Positions 9,331 through 16,662 of a stretch of DNA of 64,000 nucleotides are shown one piece after another (the stretch's first letter is position 1; every line of letters starts with the position of its first letter). The stretch comes from DATARH01 sp035550515 (GTDB lineage Bacteria > Pseudomonadota > Alphaproteobacteria > ATCC43930 > CGMCC-115725). The notes beneath the pieces were generated by a model. That model did no database searches and was not told the DNA's origin. It worked only from the letters and a program-made list of their open reading frames with translations. The DNA is taken from assembly GCA_035550515.1 (NCBI GenBank), contig DASZOZ010000010.1:1-64000 (forward strand), written 5' to 3'. Both the position numbers and the translations under genes were made by a program.

Positions 9331-10890
9331 TCAATCGAGCTTGAAGCCCACCGGGCCGATCAGGCCCGGCTGTCCACCGGCCGGCTGGGGGCCGCGTTGC
9401 GGTCCGGGGAGGGTCTGTTTGTAGGTCGCGTTGGTGGCGATGCGCTCGGCGTCGTGCGGCAGCATGAACCCGTCGGTCGGCGCCGCCAGCCGGGTATTCG
9501 ACGGCTTCACCAGATAGGGCGTCACGATGATCACCAGCTCGGTCTCGTTGTGCTGGAACAGGTTCGAGCGGAAGAGCTGGCCGAGGACCGGGATGTCGCC
9601 GAGCCAGGGGATCTTGCTGATGTCCTGCTCGGTCGAGTTTTGCAGCAGGCCGGCGAGGGCAAAGCTCTGGCCGCTCGCGAGGTCGACGGTGGTTTCGGCG
9701 CGGCGCACGGTCAGGGCCGGGATCGTCACCACCTGGGTGGCGGTCAGCGGCACCGAGACGGCGCCGGTGCTGCTCAGCTGGCTGACCTCGGGACGGACCT
9801 TGAGGCTGAGATGGGTGGCGTCGATGATCGTCGGCGTAAAGTCGAGCTGCACGCCGAAGGTCTTGTACTCGACGGTGATGTTGTACCCGCCGTTGCCCTG
9901 GCCGTTGCCCGCGATCGGCACCGGGAACTCGCCGCCGGCGAGAAAGCTCGCGGTCTGACCGGACGTCGCGGTCAGGTTGGGTTCGGCCAGCGTGGTGATC
10001 AGGTTCTCCTGGGCCAGCGCATCGACGACGCTTTCCAGCCGAGAGCCGCTGCCCGGGATCGGGATGCCGTAGGAAATCGTGTTTTCGATCGTGATCGCCT
10101 GGTTGGTCAGCGGGTTGGAGACCGTCGTCAGCAGATTGCTCGCGGTGCCGCACAGGATGCCGCCGATGCCGCCAGTCTGGTCGTTCTGGCTCTTCGTCAC
10201 GCAGTTCTGCGGCGCCTTCGACCAGTTGAAGCCGAGCGCTTTCAACGCCGTCCGGTTGACTTCGGCGATCTTGACCCGAAGGTTCACCTGGTTGGGCGTG
10301 TTGACCGAGAGCTGGTTGACCACATTCGCGTTCTTGATGTCGGTGGCGTTGGCGACCGACGCCGCCAGGGCGCGCGCCTTTTCGGCACGGCCGGCGCTCG
10401 ACACATCGCCGCTGAGGACCAGCGAGTTATCGACCGACCTGACGGAGATATTCTCTCCCGGCATCAGCTGGCGCATCGAATCGCGCACGCGCGACAAGTC
10501 GTGCTCGACCCGCACCGGCGAGTGCAGCAGCACATTGTCGTTGGCATCGACCGCATAGACCACGGTCTCGCCCGGCTGCTTCGCGGCGACATAGATCAGC
10601 GAAGGCGATTTCACCTGGACATCGGCGATGTCGGGATTGGCGATAAACACGGTCGAGGCCGGCGCGTTGAGGCGGATCAACGTGCCCTTGCCGGCCTCCA
10701 GCGTGATCGGCGTGCCGCCGGGCGGCACCTGGCTCATGGTGATCGCCGGCTTGCCGCTCGGCCCTGCGGCGTGATCGCCGGCGGCCGGTGCGGGCGCCGG
10801 CGAACCGGCCGGCGAGGTCTGCGCGACACTGCTCGTACTGAATTGGGCCACCGCGACGGCGGCGATGGCCCCGACAAACCAACGGTACAT
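9331..10890 (-). CDS. cpaC: Tad pilus secretin CpaC/RcpA
   Basis: Outer-membrane secretin through which the Flp pilus exits. The start at 10890 (MYRWFVG) is preferred because a GGGGGGT Shine-Dalgarno lies just upstream; an in-frame ATG four codons earlier sits inside that site. A signal peptide is followed by a Pro/Ala-rich stretch, a BON-type domain (NSLVLSGDVSSAGRAEKARA) and the secretin domain with its VxGG-type region (SFLAGGEFPVPI) and C-terminal ETELVIIVTPYLVKP. Length of 519 residues is typical. Confidence 0.95.
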   Translation of the reverse strand: MYRWFVGAIAAVAVAQFSTSSVAQTSPAGSPAPAPAAGDHAAGPSGKPAITMSQVPPGGTPITLEAGKGTLIRLNAPASTVFIANPDIADVQVKSPSLIYVAAKQPGETVVYAVDANDNVLLHSPVRVEHDLSRVRDSMRQLMPGENISVRSVDNSLVLSGDVSSAGRAEKARALAASVANATDIKNANVVNQLSVNTPNQVNLRVKIAEVNRTALKALGFNWSKAPQNCVTKSQNDQTGGIGGILCGTASNLLTTVSNPLTNQAITIENTISYGIPIPGSGSRLESVVDALAQENLITTLAEPNLTATSGQTASFLAGGEFPVPIAGNGQGNGGYNITVEYKTFGVQLDFTPTIIDATHLSLKVRPEVSQLSSTGAVSVPLTATQVVTIPALTVRRAETTVDLASGQSFALAGLLQNSTEQDISKIPWLGDIPVLGQLFRSNLFQHNETELVIIVTPYLVKPSNTRLAAPTDGFMLPHDAERIATNATYKQTLPGPQRGPQPAGGQPGLIGPVGFKLD

Positions 10891-10905
10891 CACACCCCCC
10901 AATGT

Positions 10906-11847
10906 TTATTTCTGTACGGCTGACGTCGCCGTGCTCTGGCCGCCCCGCAGGACCGTGACGCCTTCACTGCCGCCGCCGCTGCCGCTGCCGGCGGGACTGC
11001 CGCCGGGGCTGGGCAGAAGCGGACTGACGTCGCTGTCCACGGTGTAGGTCTCAGAGCGTGGGGGGCTCGGCGTTGCATTGGCGGAAGCTTTGATAGTGGT
11101 CGCGTCGCTGACCTTTATCTCATCCGGTCCGGGCACCAGGCTGCGGAGGCTCAGCGACAATTTGCCCATCTCGTTGGCCAAGGCGATGATCTCGCTCTGT
11201 TTCGGCGTCACCTCAAAGGTCGCGGTCTTGGCGACCGCGGCCTCGCCGGCCTTGCTGTCGAGTTTCTGGTCCATCGCGATGACCCGCACATCGGTCAGCA
11301 CGGTCTCCGAGACCTTGTGCTCGAGCTGCGGGCCGGCGTTCTGCTGTCCCGGCGCGGCACGGTCCTGGACCGAATAGGTGACGATCAGGTCGACCTGGTC
11401 GCCCGGGAAGACAAACCCCGAGATGCCCGAAGTGACGGTCACCGGAACCGACACGGCGCGCATGCCGGGATGCAGTACCGCGGCGAGAAAGCCGCGATTG
11501 CCGGGCGCGACGATCTTGGCCTCGATCAGCGGCTCGCCGGCATCGATCGGTTGCCGCGCGACCCACCCCGCATAGGTCTCGGGCGTGCGCGATCCGAGCA
11601 GGACGTAGTTCTTGTCGATCCCGGCCTCGGGCCATTGCTGCCAGGCGAAATCATCCGGCCGCAGGATCTGTCCGCGCTGGATGTTGGAGCGTGCGACCAG
11701 CACCGATTTTGTCGGCAGCGGCACGACGATCGGCGCGGCCTCCTGCGTCGCGACCCGCTGTGAGTTGAGCCAGACGCGGGCCATCATCGTGGTGCCGCCG
11801 GCGAGAAGCAGGGCAATGAAGAGAAGGGAGACGGTCCTGGCGCGCAT
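10906..11847 (-). CDS. cpaB: Pilus assembly protein CpaB
   Basis: Periplasmic CpaB/RcpC-family protein working with the secretin. It has an N-terminal membrane anchor (LLFIALLLAGGTTMMA), an SAF domain (VLVARSNIQRGQILRPDDF) and the RcpC/CpaB domain (GDQVDLIVTYSVQ, TVLTDVRVIAMDQ). The C-terminus is a Gly/Ser/Pro-rich tail. The 313-residue length fits. It is separated from cpaA by seven bases and from cpaC by 15 bases. Confidence 0.94.
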   Translation of the reverse strand: MRARTVSLLFIALLLAGGTTMMARVWLNSQRVATQEAAPIVVPLPTKSVLVARSNIQRGQILRPDDFAWQQWPEAGIDKNYVLLGSRTPETYAGWVARQPIDAGEPLIEAKIVAPGNRGFLAAVLHPGMRAVSVPVTVTSGISGFVFPGDQVDLIVTYSVQDRAAPGQQNAGPQLEHKVSETVLTDVRVIAMDQKLDSKAGEAAVAKTATFEVTPKQSEIIALANEMGKLSLSLRSLVPGPDEIKVSDATTIKASANATPSPPRSETYTVDSDVSPLLPSPGGSPAGSGSGGGSEGVTVLRGGQSTATSAVQK

Positions 11848-11854
11848 GGTTCTG

Positions 11855-12358
11855 CTAACGGAAATGGGGGAGGAAAACGACCAGCATCGCCGCGGCGGCG
11901 ATGGCGATGCCGTAAGGCACGGGTGTCGCCGCGCCGAGCTTGACCGAGGCTTCGCCGGGGCCGAGCTTGGCCCGGGCGAACGCCGCGATCTGCGCGCCCG
12001 GCGGCATCAACAAAAAGAGCGCGAGCAGTCCGCCGAGCATGCCGGTGACCACCAGCAGCGCCGGCGTGCCGCCCGGTCCGGCCCACAAGGTCGCGGCGGC
12101 CAGCAGCTTCACGTCACCGCCGCCGAGAAAGCCGCGCGAAAACGCCAGCGCCCCGATGACGAACACGAGCAGCGCGCAGACCAGCGATCCCAAGACCGCA
12201 AAGAGGCTCGGCGTCGGTGCGACGTAAAACGGCCACAGCAGACAGATCGCCACGATCAGCGCGTTGGGAATGATCAGCCGGCGCAAATCCTCCAGCGCCG
12301 CGATCGCCATCAGCGCGGCGAAACCCAACAACGCGGCAAATTGAAACTGCAGGGCCAT
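11855..12358 (-). CDS. cpaA: Prepilin peptidase CpaA (A24 family)
   Basis: Membrane aspartyl peptidase that removes the leader of Flp and TadE-type prepilins. The two catalytic Asp lie in LEDLRRLIIPN near residue 22 and in GGGDVKLL near residue 86. The 167-residue protein has about five to six membrane segments and lacks the methyltransferase domain, as expected for the short CpaA/TadV class. It is the first gene of the minus-strand tad operon. The promoter should lie in the 177-base gap before divergent tadE, which contains AT-richer sequence such as GGTTAACGAAGACATAACC. Confidence 0.92.
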   Translation of the reverse strand: MALQFQFAALLGFAALMAIAALEDLRRLIIPNALIVAICLLWPFYVAPTPSLFAVLGSLVCALLVFVIGALAFSRGFLGGGDVKLLAAATLWAGPGGTPALLVVTGMLGGLLALFLLMPPGAQIAAFARAKLGPGEASVKLGAATPVPYGIAIAAAAMLVVFLPHFR

Positions 12359-12535
12359 GCGGCACCCCGGCGTCTTCGGACGCGGGAATCCTCGCTAACA
12401 ATGGTTAACGAAGACATAACCGCGGGGGAATTTCACGTGGTCACCGCCGGCGACAAAGCCCTGCGGCGATTTACGTTCGGTCAATGTTTTCGCGCGACAC
12501 TCGGGACGTGCCCCTGAAGATGGCGTCCGCGGTCG

Positions 12536-13030
12536 ATGATGTTGCCAGCCGTTTCCCGATTGGCCGTGTTTCCCCGATTGGCCGTGTTTCCCCGATTGAT
12601 TGACCTCGCGAGGGGCAGCCGGGGGACTGTCACCATCGAGTTCGCGATCATCGCGCCGGTGCTGCTGCTGCTGGTGCTGGGGACGTTCCAGTTCGGGCTG
12701 GTGATCAGCAATTACGTGCAGTTGACCAACGCGGTCGGCGCCGGCACGCGTCAACTGTCGCTGAGCCGGGGCGACAGCTCACCCTATACCGACACGGTCG
12801 GCGTGATTACCGGGTCGTCGCCCTCGCTGAGCACGTCGAGCCTCACCATCACCCTGTCGGTGAACGGCACCAATTGCACGAATGACAGCACCTGCTCGAC
12901 CGCCTTGTCGAACGCCGCCGGCCAGTCGGCGACGGTGACGGCGACCTATCCCTGCAGCCTGGCCGTCTACGGCTACAACTTCGCGCCGAGCTGCACCCTG
13001 TCCTCGCAGATGACCGGACTTGTGAACTGA
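12536..13030 (+). CDS. tadE: TadE-like minor pseudopilin
   Basis: TadE-family pseudopilin incorporated in or near the Tad pilus. The hallmark is a short basic N-terminus, then RGTVTIEFAIIAPVLLLLVLG, a prepilin-like Glu plus a membrane helix, followed by a small extracytoplasmic domain with Cys near CTNDSTC and SCTLSSQ. The ATG at 12536 has no strong Shine-Dalgarno, and the first 20 residues include a duplicated RLAVFP encoded by an 18-base tandem repeat, so the real start could be further in. It is divergent from cpaA and is followed nine bases later by the vWA gene. Confidence 0.85.
   Translation: MMLPAVSRLAVFPRLAVFPRLIDLARGSRGTVTIEFAIIAPVLLLLVLGTFQFGLVISNYVQLTNAVGAGTRQLSLSRGDSSPYTDTVGVITGSSPSLSTSSLTITLSVNGTNCTNDSTCSTALSNAAGQSATVTATYPCSLAVYGYNFAPSCTLSSQMTGLVN
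12558..12593 (+). repeat. 18-base tandem repeat in tadE leader
   Basis: Two perfect copies of GATTGGCCGTGTTTCCCC, with the first bases of a third copy directly after. In frame it encodes RLAVFP twice near the N-terminus of the TadE-like protein. Such perfect repeats can expand or contract by slippage in 18-base steps without a frameshift. Confidence 0.85.
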
Positions 13031-13038
13031 GCGGAACG

Positions 13039-14397
13039 ATGAAGGCTCTACTGAACAGACTGCGCCGGGACCGGCGCGCCAGCGTCGCCATCCTGACGGC
13101 GGGCATCTTGACCGGGGCCGCGGGTTTGACCGCGCTCTCGGTCGATCTCGGCAATATCGCGCGCGCCCAGCGCCAGCTGCAGAACACTGCCGATCTGGCG
13201 GCGCTGGCCGGCGCGGCGAATATCGCCAACGGCACCGCGATCTCCGTCGCCACCACCTACAGCGCGGTGGCGAACGACAAGAACGCGGGCTCCGGCGTCA
13301 CCGCGACGATGGCCACCGGCTATCCGCAGCTCAAATGCTTCACCAGCACCGGTGTTCCCTGCGGCGGCTCAAGCGCCGCGAACGCCATCGTCGTGCAGCA
13401 GAAGGCGACCGTTCAGCTCTATTTCGCCCCGCTTTTCGGCATCAACACGGCGTCGATCGCGGCGACCTCGACGGCCGGATCGGGCGGCGGCAAGCCGAAC
13501 GCGCTCGATGTGATGCTCGTGCTCGACACCACGCAGTCGATGAACAGCAGCGACAACCAATGCTCGATCAGCCATGCGACGCGCGAGGATTGTGCGCTCG
13601 CCGGCGTGCGCTCGCTGATCCAGGGGTTTTGGCCGTCGCAGGATCACGTCGGGCTGATGGTGTTTCCCGGAGTGAAGCAAGGTCAAACTCAAACTGGAAC
13701 TAGAGGTAGAGGTAGAGGTGGAACCGGAACTGGGAGCCAGACTCCACCGGAGGCGCTCGAGTACGATTGCAGCAGCTCACCACAATCGACGATCGCCGCG
13801 TATGACGAATCGCCAATATACGAGATTGTTCCGCTATCGAGTGATTACAAAACCTCGGACACGACGACGACGCTCAACACCGCCTCCAACCTGGTGAAGG
13901 CGGCGCGGGGCGGCGGGAGCGGTTGTTCCCAGGGCCTCGACGCGATCGGCGGCGTCGGCACCTACTACGCCGACGCGATCACCGCGGCGCAGACGGAGCT
14001 GACCACCAACGGCCGGTCCGGCGTGCAGAAGGTGATCATCCTGCTCAGCGACGGCGACGCGTCTTCGAGCGACATCTCTTCCAGCAAGCGGTACGACCAG
14101 TGCCAGGCGGCCGTCAATGCGGCCACGACCGCCACCAATGCCGGCACCTGGGTGTACTCGATCGCTTACGGCGCCAGTACATCGTCGTCGGGCAGCTGCA
14201 GCACCGACACGCCGCATATCTCGGCTTGCAACGCGATGAAGAACATCGCCTCGGACTCGACGAAGTTCTACTCCGACAATTCGGGCGGCACCGGCGGCTG
14301 TAATTCGGACAATTCGGCGAGCGAGCTCGTCGACATCTTCAACCATGTCGGTTCCAGCGTGACGATGCCGCGGCTGCTGCCCAACGGCACGACGTGA
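13039..14397 (+). CDS. TadG-like protein with von Willebrand A domain
   Basis: Cell-surface or periplasmic TadG-like protein, probably an accessory pilus or adhesion factor. The N-terminal TadE/G-like segment (ASVAILTAGILTGAAGLTAL, then ARAQRQLQNTADLAALAGA) is followed by a vWA domain whose MIDAS motif is DTTQS at residues 163-167. A Gly/Arg/Thr repeat insertion (about residues 213-235) sits in the vWA domain, and the coding sequence from 13680 to 13860 is visibly less GC-rich than its surroundings. The product is 452 residues. It lies immediately after tadE and is followed by a hairpin. Confidence 0.85.
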   Translation: MKALLNRLRRDRRASVAILTAGILTGAAGLTALSVDLGNIARAQRQLQNTADLAALAGAANIANGTAISVATTYSAVANDKNAGSGVTATMATGYPQLKCFTSTGVPCGGSSAANAIVVQQKATVQLYFAPLFGINTASIAATSTAGSGGGKPNALDVMLVLDTTQSMNSSDNQCSISHATREDCALAGVRSLIQGFWPSQDHVGLMVFPGVKQGQTQTGTRGRGRGGTGTGSQTPPEALEYDCSSSPQSTIAAYDESPIYEIVPLSSDYKTSDTTTTLNTASNLVKAARGGGSGCSQGLDAIGGVGTYYADAITAAQTELTTNGRSGVQKVIILLSDGDASSSDISSSKRYDQCQAAVNAATTATNAGTWVYSIAYGASTSSSGSCSTDTPHISACNAMKNIASDSTKFYSDNSGGTGGCNSDNSASELVDIFNHVGSSVTMPRLLPNGTT

Positions 14398-14427
14398 CGC
14401 CCCTCCCTCAACGGACCCGAATGCATG

Positions 14428-14456
14428 ACGGCCGCCTCGCGCAGAGGCGGCCGTTT
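14428..14456 (+). terminator. Terminator hairpin after tadG-like gene
   Basis: Perfect 11-base stem ACGGCCGCCTC / GAGGCGGCCGT with a five-base loop and only a short TTT behind it, 30 bases after the vWA gene. It probably ends the tadE-tadG transcript. Confidence 0.7.
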
Positions 14457-14461
14457 CGCTA

Positions 14462-14591
14462 GTGGATGGTCGGGTCAAGCCCGGCGCAAGGGACATGGAT
14501 GGCGGGTCAAGCCCGGCCCCAGGGGACGTGGATGGCGGGTCAAGCCCGGCCCAGGGGACGTGGATGGCCGGGTCAAGCCCGGCCATGACGA
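14462..14591. repeat. Four-unit array of the CGGGTCAAGCCCGG palindromic repeat
   Basis: Four consecutive units of about 32-33 bases, each containing GTGGATGG, then CGGGTCAAGCCCGG and a CAGGGGAC-like tail. The last unit carries the full 19-base palindrome GGCCGGGTCAAGCCCGGCC followed by ATGACGA. The same palindrome recurs near 23900 and 57836. Read on the minus strand, it encodes the MAGLDPAIH peptide that often pollutes alphaproteobacterial annotations. It is a REP-like dispersed repeat and not a gene. Confidence 0.85.
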
Positions 14592-14648
14592 TGAACAAGT
14601 ATCGCAGATAATCCTGTTCCGGCAGCGGAGCGCCGGAGGTCACAAAAC

Positions 14649-14678
14649 AAAAAGCCCGGCGAAGCCGCCGGGCTTTTT
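14649..14678 (-). terminator. Intrinsic terminator of flp
   Basis: Stem AAAAAGCCCGGC / GCCGGGCTTTTT with a six-base loop, flanked by A- and T-runs so that it can work in both directions. It sits 17 bases beyond the flp stop codon. Confidence 0.88.
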
Positions 14679-14694
14679 TCGGTTTGCCGAAAGC

Positions 14695-14856
14695 TTAGAG
14701 CTTGCTCGCGACGGTGTTGAACGTGCTCGACAGGTTGGTGCCGACGGTGCCCATCACGGTCACGGCGGCGACGGCGATCAGCGCGGCGATCAGGCCATAC
14801 TCGATCGCGGTGGCACCGTCCTCGTTCTTCAGAAGCTTCAGAATGGTCGTGAACAT
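14695..14856 (-). CDS. flp: Flp/Fap-type pilin
   Basis: Major type IVb pilin subunit of the Tad pilus. The ATG at 14856 is chosen because AGGAGG lies just upstream; the longer open frame has no such site. The 53-residue prepilin has a short leader, the cleavage context NEDG|ATAIEYG with the conserved Glu at +5 followed by Tyr, and a hydrophobic helix (LIAALIAVAAVTVMG). CpaA should process it. It lies alone with its own terminator, consistent with separate high-level expression. An AT-rich stretch (GTTTAAAACTTTAAATATT) lies about 100 bases upstream. Confidence 0.93.
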   Translation of the reverse strand: MFTTILKLLKNEDGATAIEYGLIAALIAVAAVTVMGTVGTNLSSTFNTVASKL

Positions 14857-14975
14857 ATGGAACCTCCTAGGGGGCTGACACGAGGGATAATGCGGCCAAA
14901 CACTTTCCAAACCGTAAAGAGCGGTTGTTAAACGGGAGGATTGTTTAAAACTTTAAATATTGGCGCGCGGTGGTG

Positions 14976-15012
14976 GCCGGCCGATGGAACGCCATGCGCT
15001 CCATCGGCCGGC
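14976..15012 (-). terminator. Hairpin downstream of the SelW-like gene
   Basis: Perfect 13-base inverted repeat GCCGGCCGATGGA / TCCATCGGCCGGC with an 11-base loop, 12 bases beyond the stop of the minus-strand selenoprotein candidate. No clear T-run follows, so it may be a transcript-stabilising hairpin and not a strict intrinsic terminator. Confidence 0.55.
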
Positions 15013-15023
15013 GCGTCGGCGCG

Positions 15024-15239
15024 CTAGGACCCGGCGGCAACCACCTCGTCATCGGTCGGAAAGCGACCGGTCTGCTTTTTGGAGAACTTCAAGACGCCGT
15101 CGACGGTGATGTCGAACACACCGGCGACACCCGGCACCAATTCCACCTCGGCGCCGTATTTCTGCTCCAACAATGCCCTCGCACGGAGGGCGCGCGGCTC
15201 ATAGTTTCAGGGCTTGCACCACTCGATTCTGACTTTCAC
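15024..15239 (-). CDS. SelW/Rdx-family selenoprotein (in-frame UGA = selenocysteine)
   Basis: Small thioredoxin-fold redox protein of the SelT/SelW/SelH (Rdx) family. The frame from a GTG at 15239 to the TAG at 15024 encodes 71 residues if the TGA at 15207-15209 is read as selenocysteine. It begins VKVRIEWCKPUNYEPRALRA, so the UGA falls exactly at the second redox position of a CxxU motif (C8, U11). The rest matches the family: GAEVELVPGVAGVFDITVDG and KFSKKQTGRFPTDDEVV. GGAGGT lies six bases before the GTG. A hairpin with a five-base loop begins 15 bases after the UGA, as in bacterial SECIS elements. Normal ORF callers split or miss it. A recent nonsense mutation of a Cys codon (TGC/TGT to TGA) is the alternative, but the intact frame and SECIS-like hairpin argue against it. 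Selenium machinery is not in this window. Confidence 0.82.
15175..15191 (-). promoter_or_regulatory. Candidate bacterial SECIS hairpin
   Basis: On the minus strand GCCCTC-CGTGC-GAGGGC forms a perfect six-base-pair stem with a five-base loop. The loop begins 21 bases after the in-frame UGA and has a G at its second position. Both fit the published bacterial SECIS rules (loop within roughly 16-37 bases of UGA, G among the first two loop bases). It would be bound by SelB to direct selenocysteine insertion. Confidence 0.7.
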
Positions 15240-15245
15240 CGCAAG

Positions 15246-15251
15246 ACCTCC
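15246..15251 (-). promoter_or_regulatory. Shine-Dalgarno fixing the GTG start of the SelW-like gene
   Basis: GGAGGT on the minus strand, six bases before the GTG at 15239. It is what selects this start and supports active translation of a frame containing an internal UGA. Confidence 0.75.
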
Positions 15252-15366
15252 GCATCAGCTGTCGTTGCCGCGGCCAGCATAGCACAAGCCGGGCGGGACG
15301 TGGCGAGGGGGTTGCCTTTCCCCGGCTTTGGCGCGACCGTGCCGCCGGTTTGTCGAGGAGCGGGAC

Positions 15367-15888
15367 ATGACGGAAGGCGCGGGCGAGCGGTGGCAGGATC
15401 GGCTCTATGACCTGCTGCGCCGTTACAACGTCACGCAATTCGCCTATGTGCCGGACGCGGGGCATCGCATCCTGATCGACCGCTCGCTCGCCGACCCGGA
15501 CGTGTATTCGGTGGCGCTGACCACCGAAGAGGAGGGCGTGGCGCTGCTCGCCGGCGCCGATCTCGGCGGCGCGCGGGCGGTGCTGCTGATGCAGTCGAGC
15601 GGCGCGGGAAACTGCATCAACATGCTGTCGCTGGTGAAGGGCGGCCGGTTTCCGATGCTGATGCTGCTCAGCATGCGGGGGGATTTCGGCGAGGGGAACC
15701 CGTGGCAGTTCCCGATGGGGCAGGCGGTCGAGCCGGTGCTCCAGGCGATGGGCGTCATCGTACTGCGCGTCGACCGGCCGGACGACGTGATCCCCACGGT
15801 CGAGGCGGCGCTGACCATGGTTTTTCAGAGCGGCAATGCGGTCGCCGTGCTGCTGACCCAGAAGCTGCTCGGCGCCAAGGCGTTTTAG
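15367..15888 (+). CDS. TPP-dependent decarboxylase, alpha (pyrimidine-binding) subunit
   Basis: Resembles the small alpha subunit (ComD type) of sulfopyruvate or phosphonopyruvate decarboxylases. The TPP pyrimidine-domain glutamate lies in TTEEEGVALLAGADLGG, followed by LLMQSSGAGNCINMLSLV. The ATG at 15367 follows GGAGCGGG; an upstream in-frame ATG at 15328 lacks a site. The 173-residue length is what a split enzyme needs. It is followed 37 bases later by the PP-domain subunit, and the two should form one active site at their interface. The substrate (3-sulfopyruvate, phosphonopyruvate or another 2-oxoacid) cannot be told from sequence. It is divergent from the SelW-like gene, with 127 bases between starts. 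Confidence 0.82.
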   Translation: MTEGAGERWQDRLYDLLRRYNVTQFAYVPDAGHRILIDRSLADPDVYSVALTTEEEGVALLAGADLGGARAVLLMQSSGAGNCINMLSLVKGGRFPMLMLLSMRGDFGEGNPWQFPMGQAVEPVLQAMGVIVLRVDRPDDVIPTVEAALTMVFQSGNAVAVLLTQKLLGAKAF

Positions 15889-15925
15889 GGATCGATGCGG
15901 CCGGACCGTTGCAAGGAGGTCACTT

Positions 15926-16555
15926 ATGGCGATGCGTTATCCGCAGGGGGTCGATGTCGCGGCGGCGATGGCCGCGGGGTTTGTCCTCGATCGCTGCGAG
16001 GCGGTGCCGGCGCTGATCGGCGACCCCGCGGATTTTCTGATCGTCACCGGGCTTGCCGGAACGGCGCGCGATATCGCCGCCCTGACCCATGACAGCGCGC
16101 AGATCTACACGATGGCTGGCGCGATGGGCGGCGCGGTGATGATCGGGCTGGGCCTCGCTTTGGCGCGGCCTGACAAGCGCGTGCTGGTGGCCACCGGCGA
16201 CGGCGAGATCCTGATGAATGTCGGCGCGCTGGCCACCGTCTCGATCCTCGACCCGGCGAATTTCTCGATCGTCGTGGTCGACAACGGTCATTACGGCGAG
16301 ACCGGGTGGCAGAAGAGCCATACCAGCCTCGGCGTCGACCTGGAGAAGATCGCGGTCGGCGCCGGCATCAAGCGGACGCGCACGGTCGCCAGCGAATCGG
16401 AGCTGCCCGATGGGGCGCGGATGCTGCGCGAAGGGAACGGCGCGGCCTTTGTCGTGCTGCGCGTCGCGCCGGCCGAACCGCCGGCGTTCAAGCGCGATTT
16501 CGACCCGGCTGCTTGCCGCAACCGGTTCCGCGCGGCGCTGCTCGGCGCGGCGTGA
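15926..16555 (+). CDS. TPP-dependent decarboxylase, beta (diphosphate-binding) subunit
   Basis: Partner of the preceding gene, ComE type, supplying the TPP diphosphate domain. The Mg/TPP motif runs from GDGEILMNVGAL to VVVDNGHYGETG. A Gly/Ala-rich MAGAMGGAVMIGLGLALA segment precedes it, as in this family. AAGGAGGTCACTT gives a good ribosome site for the ATG at 15926. The protein is 209 residues. It decarboxylates a 2-oxoacid to an aldehyde; whether sulfopyruvate or phosphonopyruvate is the true substrate is unknown, since no other coenzyme M, taurine or phosphonate gene is adjacent. Confidence 0.83.
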   Translation: MAMRYPQGVDVAAAMAAGFVLDRCEAVPALIGDPADFLIVTGLAGTARDIAALTHDSAQIYTMAGAMGGAVMIGLGLALARPDKRVLVATGDGEILMNVGALATVSILDPANFSIVVVDNGHYGETGWQKSHTSLGVDLEKIAVGAGIKRTRTVASESELPDGARMLREGNGAAFVVLRVAPAEPPAFKRDFDPAACRNRFRAALLGAA

Positions 16556-16662
16556 CCGGCCGCTTGTCGGCGCCCTCGACTCCGGCGAAGAACGGCGCGA
16601 CAGTCGGGTTCCGGCGCGACCGCGCTCGCGTGTGAGAGCAGCGTCGCCGGAGGGGCGGTCGG

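Noticed and set aside
12395..12754. Minus-strand frame with repeated SGKHGQ
   Set aside because: It is the reverse reading of the 18-base repeat in tadE and has no support of its own.
14462..14591. CRISPR-like array
   Set aside because: Units are adjacent, with no unique spacers, and the same palindrome occurs elsewhere as single copies; no cas genes are present.
13834..14643. Minus-strand frame containing MAGLDPAIH-like repeats
   Set aside because: The peptide is the accidental translation of the palindromic DNA repeat, and the frame continues antisense through the vWA gene.
15199..15465. 88-codon minus-strand frame overlapping the SelW-like gene
   Set aside because: It is in a different phase from the Rdx frame, lacks a ribosome site and shows no family features.
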